This document shows, piece after piece, positions 1 through 5,048 of a DNA stretch of 5,048 nucleotides; positions within the stretch are counted from its first letter, which is position 1; each line of letters starts with the position of its first letter. Made by a program: the position numbers and the translations under genes. This stretch comes from Rhodospirillaceae bacterium. Lineage in GTDB: Bacteria; Pseudomonadota; Alphaproteobacteria; UBA8366. The stretch covers positions 1-5,048 of the forward strand of contig PBCW01000015.1 in NCBI GenBank assembly GCA_002718015.1, in the 5' to 3' direction. Below the pieces are notes generated by a model that saw only the letters and a list, made by a program, of their open reading frames with translations, was not told where the DNA came from and ran no database searches.

Positions 1-207
1 ACATTAGACGGGACACGTGTTTTTCTAGAAACGCACATTTTTAATTTTTCGCAAAATATATACGGAGAAATTTTACGCGTTGCACTTATTGAGTTCTTGC
101 GCCCTGAACAGAAATTCGATGGTGTTGACGCACTCAAGGAGCGTATCGAGATTGATAGTGCTATAGCCAAACGGACCCTCGATATTCGTTCCGCTGGTGC
201 ACGTTGA
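1..207 (+). CDS. ribF: RibF C-terminus (bifunctional riboflavin kinase / FMN adenylyltransferase), 5'-truncated by window edge
   Basis: Frame 1 is open from the first base to a TGA at 205-207, giving the last 68 residues of a protein that starts outside the window. The residues match the end of the riboflavin kinase domain: LDGTRVFLETHIFNF, then IYGEILRV, then FLRPEQKFDGVDALKERI. In this family the Glu of the L-E-x-H motif (residue 10 of the fragment) is the catalytic base that activates riboflavin for phosphorylation to FMN. The N-terminal domain, not visible here, would adenylate FMN to FAD. The enzyme is cytosolic. One small variation is seen: Asn15 stands where the family usually has Asp (E-x-H-hydrophobic-x-D-F). 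I infer this is tolerated. The neighbour ileS is the usual partner of ribF in proteobacteria, which supports the call. The ending agrees with known homologues, so only the 5' part is missing. Confidence 0.93.
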   Translation, partial: TLDGTRVFLETHIFNFSQNIYGEILRVALIEFLRPEQKFDGVDALKERIEIDSAIAKRTLDIRSAGAR

Positions 208-293
208 GCTGTGCTTGATTAAAAAGCTGCGCCATATAGGATGACTCTGTACTTGACGATTTTTCGGCACTATCCGGGCAAAGATGTGGACTG
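208..293 (+). other. ribF-ileS intergenic gap, no clear regulatory element
   Basis: These 86 bases separate the ribF stop from the ileS start and are the longest non-coding stretch in the window. I found no strong hairpin followed by a T run, so no intrinsic terminator is supported. A TTGACG hexamer at 253-258 resembles a sigma-70 -35 box, but the bases 17 further on (276-281, GGGCAA) do not resemble a -10 box. A GACTC at 243-247 fits the GANTC site of the CcrM methylase used by many alphaproteobacteria, but such sites also occur within the genes. In the ileS frame the region is closed by TAG at 237-239, and no ATG, GTG or TTG follows before 294, so it does not lengthen ileS. Confidence 0.5.
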
Positions 294-3212
294 ATGACAA
301 CAGACTTTAAAAAGACACTCCTACTGCCAAAAACAGATTTCCCCATGAAAGCGGGGCTTCCAAAACGGGAACCGGAATTGTTAGAGAGGTGGCAAAAACT
401 CGACTTATGGTCACGATTACGTTCCGAGGCCGACGGTCGTGACCGGTTTATACTTCACGATGGCCCGCCTTATGCAAATGGCAATCTGCACATTGGCCAC
501 GCATTAAATAAAATTTTGAAAGATGTTATAAATCGCTCGCAACAAATGCTTGGTAAAGACGCGGTTTATGTTCCAGGCTGGGACTGCCATGGTCTTCCAA
601 TTGAATGGAAAGTTGAAGAAAAATATAGGGCTAAGGGACAAAGTAAAGACGCGGTTTCAGTCCCAGAGTTCCGTGCTGAATGCAGAGATTTTGCAAGCAA
701 ATGGGTTGATATTCAGCGTGAAGAATTCAAGCGGCTTGGTATTCTTGGTGATTGGGACCACCCTTATTTGACCATGGCTTATGAAGCCCAATCTTACATT
801 GCGGGTGAAATTTGTAAGTTTTTGATGAATGGAACCCTCTACAAGGGCTCAAAACCGGTAATGTGGTCTGTGGTTGAAAAAACTGCTCTTGCTGAAGCCG
901 AGGTGGAGTACGAAGATTTTGAGAGTGATCAGATTTGGGTCAAATTTCCTATAATAGGACTTCCCGAAGAAAATAACCTTAGCAATATTTCTCAGATGCT
1001 GGATGCATCTATTGTGATTTGGACAACAACCCCATGGACCATTCCTGGCAATCGAGCGATCTGTTTTTCAGAACGCATCGCATATGCCCTTTATCAGGTG
1101 ACCTCAGCACCCATTGAGAACTGGGTTGGAGAAGGCGAGAAGCTTGTGATGGCAGACAGCTTAGCGGATAGTTTTTTTGAACAAGCACGTGTGGACGGCT
1201 TCAAGCGTATCGATGATGTTTCGACGACACTATTGAAAGACACAATATGTGCTCATCCTTTGCGGCCTTTAGGATACCATTTCTCCGTGCCTTTATTAGC
1301 TGGTAATCATGTCACTCAGGATGCTGGGACAGGGTTTGTGCATACAGCACCTGGCCATGGTGGAGATGATTTTGAAGTCTGGGTAGGAAATAGAAAAATT
1401 TTGGAAGAAAAGGGTATTGATCCACAGATTCCCTCGATTGTTGATGGAGACGGTTTTCTAACCAGTGAGGCCCTTGGTTTTACGGGCAAGCGTGTACTCA
1501 CTGAAAAGGGTAGGAAAGGTGATGCTAATGAAGCAGTGATTGCAGCTCTTGTTGAAAATGCTGCGATTACTGCTCGGTCTCGGCTCAAGCATCAATATCC
1601 CCATTCATGGAGGTCAAAAAAACCCATTATATTCCGGAACACTCCTCAATGGTTTATTGCAATGGACAAAGATATTGATAGCGAGGGGGACACATTGCGG
1701 TCTCGCGCGCTTTCAGAAATAGAGAAGACTGAATGGCATCCGCCAAGTGGTCAAAACCGTATAGAAAGTATGATACGAGGGCGGCCGGACTGGGTAATTT
1801 CGCGTCAAAGAGCATGGGGCGTCCCCATCCCAGTGTTTGTTAAGAAGATTAATGGCGAGCCATTACGTGACCAAAATGTGGTAGACCGTATTGTGAATAT
1901 TTTTAGAAAAGAAGGAGCCGACGCGTGGTATTTGAATGATCCCGAACGGTTCCTTGGTGAAGATTATGATCCTGACGATTACGACCAAGTCATGGATGTT
2001 GTAGATGTCTGGTTTGACTCTGGGTGTACACATAGTTTTGTGTTAGAGGGGCGAGAAGATTTGGAGTGGCCGGCTGCACTTTACTTGGAAGGGTCTGACC
2101 AACATCGTGGATGGTTCCACTCATCATTGCTAGAGTCTTGTGGTACTCGCGGGCTAGCGCCCTATAAGGAGGTGCTGACTCATGGATTTGTCCTCGCCGA
2201 AGATGGTCGGAAGATGTCCAAATCACTTGGTAACATTGTCTCACCTCAACAGGTTATACAAAATAACGGAGCAGAAACTCTGAGGCTTTGGGTAGCCGCT
2301 TCAGATTATTCGGAAGACCTTCGCCTCGGTCCCGAAATCATTAAACAGTTAACTGACTCATACCGACGGCTAAGGAATACATTAAGATATCTGCTAGGCA
2401 ATTTGGATGGTTTTAACGATTCCGAACAAGTAGGGTATGAACAGATGCCTGAACTTGAAAGATGGATACTTCATCGACTTTGGGAAATTGATACTGAGGT
2501 CCGTAACGGGTACGAAACTTACGATTTTCACAGGCTATTTCGTACACTGCATGACTTCTGTGCAAATGATCTCTCTGCTTTCTACTTCGACGTTCGCAAA
2601 GATTGCCTATATTGCGACCCAATAACTAGCTCGGATCGTCGCGCGGCCCGCAGTGTGCTTGATCAGTTATTTTCGTGCCTAACCGCATGGCTCGCCCCAA
2701 TTCTTTGTTTTACTGCTGAAGAAGCTTGGCTGATTCGATATGACTTGGGAGCTAATTGTGCTCGCGAGGATAGTGTGCACCTAAGGCAGTTTCCAAAAGT
2801 ACCAGCAAACTGGCGTGATGACGATTTGGCTGAGAAATGGGACAAAGTACGGATTGTGCGACGTGCTATATTGGGAGCACTCGAATTGGAGAGGGCTGAG
2901 AAAAGTATAGGATCAAGTCTTGAAGCCGCGCCGGTGGTATATTTATCGGATACTTACTTTAATTCCGTGAAAGGGGTAGACATAGCAGACATCGCGATCG
3001 TATCCTCTGTTGAAATACATGCGGAAACCGGCCCTGTGGACGCTTTCCGTCTCCCAGACATCGATGACGTAGCTGTTGTGCCAAAGCGTAGTAAAGGCAA
3101 AAAATGCGAGCGTTGTTGGAAATTCTTTGACCACATGAGTATTGTTATTCCTGAGCTGTGTGTTCGGTGCGAAAAAGCCGTTAAACACCATGAGCAAGTA
3201 TTAGCTCAATGA
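294..3212 (+). CDS. ileS: Isoleucine--tRNA ligase (IleS), complete
   Basis: This cytosolic class I synthetase charges tRNA-Ile with isoleucine using ATP and hydrolyses mischarged valine. At 972 aa it is slightly longer than the roughly 940 aa of E. coli IleS. The N-terminus ([12 protein letters not shown]) aligns with known family starts, so ATG 294 is well supported even though only a weak GGA (288-290) precedes it. The Rossmann active site shows [15 protein letters not shown] with the HIGH signature at residues 66-69 and WDCHGLPIE after it. The CP1 editing domain contains WTTTPWT (243-249) and [11 protein letters not shown] from 350; H350 and D359 correspond to editing residues H333 and D342 of E. 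coli. [23 protein letters not shown] and [13 protein letters not shown] follow, then KMSKS at 640-644. The anticodon-binding helical region comes next, and a C-terminal zinc site has C938, C941, C956 and C959. This is the bacterial Zn-finger form, not the eukaryote-like IleS2 of mupirocin-resistant strains. The stop overlaps the lspA start by four bases, suggesting coupled translation. Confidence 0.98.
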   Translation: MTTDFKKTLLLPKTDFPMKAGLPKREPELLERWQKLDLWSRLRSEADGRDRFILHDGPPYANGNLHIGHALNKILKDVINRSQQMLGKDAVYVPGWDCHGLPIEWKVEEKYRAKGQSKDAVSVPEFRAECRDFASKWVDIQREEFKRLGILGDWDHPYLTMAYEAQSYIAGEICKFLMNGTLYKGSKPVMWSVVEKTALAEAEVEYEDFESDQIWVKFPIIGLPEENNLSNISQMLDASIVIWTTTPWTIPGNRAICFSERIAYALYQVTSAPIENWVGEGEKLVMADSLADSFFEQARVDGFKRIDDVSTTLLKDTICAHPLRPLGYHFSVPLLAGNHVTQDAGTGFVHTAPGHGGDDFEVWVGNRKILEEKGIDPQIPSIVDGDGFLTSEALGFTGKRVLTEKGRKGDANEAVIAALVENAAITARSRLKHQYPHSWRSKKPIIFRNTPQWFIAMDKDIDSEGDTLRSRALSEIEKTEWHPPSGQNRIESMIRGRPDWVISRQRAWGVPIPVFVKKINGEPLRDQNVVDRIVNIFRKEGADAWYLNDPERFLGEDYDPDDYDQVMDVVDVWFDSGCTHSFVLEGREDLEWPAALYLEGSDQHRGWFHSSLLESCGTRGLAPYKEVLTHGFVLAEDGRKMSKSLGNIVSPQQVIQNNGAETLRLWVAASDYSEDLRLGPEIIKQLTDSYRRLRNTLRYLLGNLDGFNDSEQVGYEQMPELERWILHRLWEIDTEVRNGYETYDFHRLFRTLHDFCANDLSAFYFDVRKDCLYCDPITSSDRRAARSVLDQLFSCLTAWLAPILCFTAEEAWLIRYDLGANCAREDSVHLRQFPKVPANWRDDDLAEKWDKVRIVRRAILGALELERAEKSIGSSLEAAPVVYLSDTYFNSVKGVDIADIAIVSSVEIHAETGPVDAFRLPDIDDVAVVPKRSKGKKCERCWKFFDHMSIVIPELCVRCEKAVKHHEQVLAQ
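3209..3212 (+). other. ATGA start/stop overlap between ileS and lspA
   Basis: The lspA ATG (3209-3211) shares bases with the ileS TGA (3210-3212). The only purine-rich stretch upstream is a GAG at about 3192-3194, too far for a good ribosome binding site. Translational coupling (re-initiation by terminating ribosomes) is therefore the likely mode. This is an inference from the arrangement. Confidence 0.85.
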
Positions 3213-3679
3213 TAAAAGCTGGTATATGGACAGCGGTATTCGTTGCTGCCTGCGATCAGCTAAGCAAATTGATAATTCTGGCTATTGTTATGCAGCCGCC
3301 CCGTGTAATCGAAATTACAGAGTTTTTTAATTTTGTTCTGGTTTGGAATCGTGGAGTAAGTTTTGGCATGCTGCAAAGCGCCTCTGTTTGGGGGCCAATT
3401 CTATTGGGAGCAGTGACTGTAGGCATAATTGTTTTGCTCTTTTTTTGGCTCCGCGAAGCTAAGACGAGGCTTTGTGTTATTGCTCTGGGCATGGTCATTG
3501 GTGGAGCGCTGGGTAATTTGATAGATAGGATTCTGCATCAAGCTGTTGTCGATTTTATGGATTTTCATATAGGTGGTTATCATTGGCCAGCTTTTAATGT
3601 CGCTGACTCTGCAATTACTGTTGGGGTGATTTGTATAATTTACGAAAGCTTGTTTGAGCGAAACGAAAAAGCTAGTTAA
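3209..3679 (+). CDS. lspA: Lipoprotein signal peptidase II (LspA), complete
   Basis: An inner-membrane aspartyl protease that removes the signal peptide from diacylglyceryl-modified prolipoproteins just before the lipid-bearing Cys. At 156 aa the length is normal. All family blocks are present: D16 and K20 in the first helix (DQLSK), N47-R-G49 in [18 protein letters not shown] at 98-107, VVDFMDF around D115, and [11 protein letters not shown] around D133. By position relative to P. aeruginosa LspA (D124, D143), the catalytic pair is D115 and D133. Four hydrophobic segments are visible, roughly at residues 6-28, 60-81, 87-105 and 131-149, matching the known four-helix topology. The ATG lies inside the ileS stop (ATGA, 3209-3212) with no good Shine-Dalgarno at the proper distance, so translation probably depends on ribosomes finishing ileS. 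The next gene encodes a lipoprotein, a likely substrate. The NRGVSFG wording is common in alphaproteobacteria. Confidence 0.98.
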   Translation: MIKAGIWTAVFVAACDQLSKLIILAIVMQPPRVIEITEFFNFVLVWNRGVSFGMLQSASVWGPILLGAVTVGIIVLLFFWLREAKTRLCVIALGMVIGGALGNLIDRILHQAVVDFMDFHIGGYHWPAFNVADSAITVGVICIIYESLFERNEKAS

Positions 3680-3682
3680 TGT

Positions 3683-3686
3683 GAGG
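3683..3686 (+). promoter_or_regulatory. Shine-Dalgarno (GAGG) supporting the 3696 start of bamF
   Basis: GTGAGGTC just after the lspA stop holds a GAGG core with nine bases before the ATG at 3696, a reasonable distance. It favours 3696 over the TTG at 3654, which lies inside lspA. A rival GGAAG at 3706-3710 sits six bases before the next in-frame ATG at 3717, so the choice between 3696 and 3717 stays open. Confidence 0.55.
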
Positions 3687-3695
3687 TCAGAAATT

Positions 3696-4262
3696 ATGCC
3701 AAATTGGAAGATAAACATGATTAAAAAGTTGGAAGAAGGCTGGGTTATCGGAATTTTATTGGGTCTTTCAATGATTTACTCTTCCGGGTGCGTGCTTTTC
3801 GATCACAGTCGTAATTCGGGGCCCGACGAATTCGGCGTCGTGTCTCGGGCGCCTTTGGCCCAGCCACCAGACTTTTCTTTGCGGCCGCCTAGGGCCGGCG
3901 CAAAGAGGCCAAACGAAATTGAAACTCGCGAGCAAGCACGCCGCAGACTTTTTGGCAGATCCGTGCAGGCACGTGGCATTTTACCGGAACGGGATCCCAA
4001 TGACAGTCGCTCCGAGGGCGAGCGAGCACTGCTGTTTAAAGCCAACGCGCTAGATGTCGATCCCTCAATTCGAGATGCTGTTGAGCGTGAGAGTGGCATT
4101 GTTGAAGAAGATCCAGCATTTGTTGAGTCACTGCTTTTCTGGAAACCGGCAAATGGAAAAAATGCAGTGGTGGATCCTTCTCGTGAATCTGAGCGACTCC
4201 GGCGCAATGAAGCTTTGGGTAAAAAACCGACTGACGGGTCAACTCTTACCAAGAAAGAATAA
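3696..4262 (+). CDS. bamF: BamF-type (DUF3035) outer-membrane lipoprotein of the BAM complex
   Basis: This is a predicted lipoprotein of 188 aa from ATG 3696. BamF is an accessory lipoprotein of the beta-barrel assembly machinery in alphaproteobacteria and should be anchored in the outer membrane facing the periplasm. After a basic start, a hydrophobic stretch (VIGILLGLSMIY) leads to YSSG|C with the lipidated Cys at residue 32. The next residue is Val, not Asp, so export to the outer membrane is expected. The mature N-terminus carries PDEFGVVSRAPLAQPPDF and LRPP (43-65), the conserved DUF3035 stretch reported to resemble part of BamC. The C-terminal family signature is also seen: DPSIRDAVERES, LLFWKP near 147-151, and VVDPSRESERLRRNEALGK. 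The middle is rich in Arg, Pro and charged residues and is probably disordered. Start choices are TTG 3654 (overlaps lspA), ATG 3696 (chosen for its GAGG) and ATG 3717 (gives a tidy 24-residue signal peptide). The position just after lspA, sixteen bases from its stop, suits an LspA substrate. The family call is firm; the start is not. Confidence 0.9.
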   Translation: MPNWKINMIKKLEEGWVIGILLGLSMIYSSGCVLFDHSRNSGPDEFGVVSRAPLAQPPDFSLRPPRAGAKRPNEIETREQARRRLFGRSVQARGILPERDPNDSRSEGERALLFKANALDVDPSIRDAVERESGIVEEDPAFVESLLFWKPANGKNAVVDPSRESERLRRNEALGKKPTDGSTLTKKE

Positions 4263-4276
4263 GCTTATTGGAGCTT

Positions 4277-4281
4277 GGTGG
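4277..4281 (+). promoter_or_regulatory. Probable ribosome binding site for the M16 peptidase gene
   Basis: GGTGG lies five bases before ATG 4287, and a better-matching GGAG lies at 4270-4273, thirteen bases before it. Neither is ideal, but the two together in a 24-base gap support initiation at 4287. That start also gives a complete signal peptide. Confidence 0.4.
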
Positions 4282-4286
4282 TACTC

Positions 4287-5048
4287 ATGTATCTACGTTT
4301 ATTTGTTAAGCAGACCTGCATTTTAACCGGTCTAACGTTATTTTTTTTCGCTGGGATTACTCGAGCCGAAGTATTTAAACCACAGTTGTTCAAACTTGCC
4401 AATGGGTTGAAGGTTGTTGTGATTTCAAATCACCGTGCCCCGCTGGTTACTCAGCTTGTAATGTACAAGGTTGGCGCCATGGATGAGCCCCCTGGACAGA
4501 CTGGAGTTGCTCATTTTCTGGAGCATCTGATGTTTAAAGGCACAAAAAATCTTGCACCGGGAGAGTTTTCAAAAACTGTGGCTCGGAATGGCGGAATAGA
4601 AAATGCTTTCACTAGCAGGGATTATACTGGTTATCACCAGTCGTTCTCATCCGACCGACTTGAGATTATGATGCAAATAGAATCGGATAGAATGTGTAAT
4701 CTTATTTTGACTCAGGACGATATTGAACCAGAACGCCAAGTAGTTTTAGAAGAGCGGAATACACGGGTTGAAAATAATCCTAGTGCATTACTCAGCGAAG
4801 AAGTTAATGCAGCCTTCTACTTAAATCATCCATATCGGAGACCCATAATTGGATGGCGGCATGAGATAGAATCAATTTCGCGATCCAACCTATTGGCTTT
4901 CTACAACAATTGGTACGCCCCCAACAACGCTATCTTGGTTATAGCTGGTGATGTAAATTCTTCTGATGTGTTGAGATTAGTGAAAAAATATTACGGTGGT
5001 ATTCCATCAAAGGAATTACCACCACAAGTGGAATGGGTGGAGCCGCGT
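4287..5048 (+). CDS. Exported M16-family zinc metallopeptidase, 3'-truncated by window edge
   Basis: The first 254 residues of a protein that continues past the window; it is open in frame to the last base. Residues 1-27 form a Sec signal peptide: a short basic start, a hydrophobic core (ILTGLTLFFFAGI) and a likely cut after TRA, so the enzyme should be periplasmic. The mature part opens with FKLANGLKVVVISNHRAP and VGAMDEPPGQTGVAHFLEHLMFKGT. The inverted zinc motif HxxEH is H76-F-L-E79-H80, with E79 the catalytic base. About 76 residues on, ERQVVLEER supplies the third zinc ligand, most likely E156, at the spacing known for mitochondrial processing peptidase and pitrilysin. NGGIENAFTSRDYTGYH and NWYAPNNAILVIAGDV are further family blocks. 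Full-length relatives of this type are usually around 450 aa, so roughly half is missing. In alphaproteobacteria a second M16 gene often follows; this cannot be checked here. The natural substrates are not known from sequence. Co-transcription with bamF is likely across the 24-base gap. Confidence 0.95.
   Translation, partial: MYLRLFVKQTCILTGLTLFFFAGITRAEVFKPQLFKLANGLKVVVISNHRAPLVTQLVMYKVGAMDEPPGQTGVAHFLEHLMFKGTKNLAPGEFSKTVARNGGIENAFTSRDYTGYHQSFSSDRLEIMMQIESDRMCNLILTQDDIEPERQVVLEERNTRVENNPSALLSEEVNAAFYLNHPYRRPIIGWRHEIESISRSNLLAFYNNWYAPNNAILVIAGDVNSSDVLRLVKKYYGGIPSKELPPQVEWVEPR

Noticed and set aside
253..281. Possible sigma-70 promoter starting with TTGACG
   Set aside because: No acceptable -10 hexamer lies at 16-18 bases. 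Calling it from one half-site would be guesswork.
73..300. Minus-strand open frame (75 aa) over the ribF end and the ribF-ileS gap
   Set aside because: Most of it is antisense to the clearly conserved RibF C-terminus. The remainder has no supporting motif or ribosome binding site.
3440..3447. T run inside lspA as a possible terminator or frameshift site
   Set aside because: It encodes Phe/Leu of a membrane helix, no stem precedes it, and the lspA frame reads through to its normal end.
3401..3718. Minus-strand open frame (105 aa) antisense to lspA
   Set aside because: It is fully covered by lspA, whose catalytic motifs are intact, and the antisense product has no recognisable features.
3803..4252. 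Long open frame (149 aa) on the minus strand, antisense to bamF
   Set aside because: It mirrors a real gene with clear family motifs in a GC-rich stretch where stop codons are scarce. Its translation is Ser/Arg-rich without recognisable domains.
4054..4326. Open frame of 90 aa on the plus strand spanning the bamF end and the M16 start
   Set aside because: It overlaps two well-supported genes in another frame and has no family features. The apparent hydrophobic end is an out-of-frame reading of the M16 signal-peptide region.
4341..4349. T run resembling an intrinsic terminator tail
   Set aside because: No GC-rich hairpin precedes it. It encodes Phe codons in the hydrophobic core of the M16 signal peptide.
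1..5048. Search for CRISPR repeats, insertion-sequence ends, tRNA genes, defence genes or another novel system
   Set aside because: Genes fill almost the whole window and belong to known families. I saw no spaced direct repeats, terminal inverted repeats or RNA-gene-like folds.

Overview
This window is a compact, one-directional block of conserved housekeeping and envelope genes, all on the + strand. Protein features suggest an alphaproteobacterium. The isoleucyl-tRNA synthetase has the wording typical of that class (for example [19 protein letters not shown]). LspA carries the NRGVSFG form of its motif. The gene after lspA is a BamF/DUF3035 lipoprotein, a family known from alphaproteobacteria. 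Base composition is moderate to AT-leaning in the stretches I counted by hand (about 37-42% GC in ileS and lspA), so this does not look like a high-GC Caulobacter- or Rhodobacter-type genome. I cannot name a genus.

Layout: (1) 1-207, the 3' end of ribF (bifunctional riboflavin kinase/FAD synthetase), entering from the left edge. (2) 208-293, an 86-base gap with no convincing promoter or terminator. (3) 294-3212, complete ileS, 972 aa. (4) 3209-3679, complete lspA, 156 aa, overlapping ileS by 4 bases (ATGA). (5) about 3696-4262, a BamF-type outer-membrane lipoprotein, start uncertain. (6) 4287-5048, the 5' part of an exported M16 zinc peptidase, running off the right edge. No tRNA, rRNA, mobile element, CRISPR array or clear terminator was seen.

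The left half (ribF-ileS-lspA) is the same gene order as in the E. coli operon. The right half (bamF, M16 peptidase) replaces the fkpB-ispH tail found there and makes envelope sense. LspA cleaves the signal peptides of lipoproteins, and the next gene encodes a lipoprotein that should be its substrate and is expected to join the BAM outer-membrane assembly complex. The following gene encodes a secreted metallopeptidase likely to act in the periplasm. Tight spacing (overlap, 16 bases, 24 bases) suggests that ileS, lspA, bamF and the M16 gene are co-transcribed.

I looked for an undescribed system and did not find one. All genes belong to recognised families with intact signature residues. The points worth a second look are modest: the bamF start and lipobox, the GC-rich patch in bamF, the ribF-ileS gap, and what follows the peptidase gene.
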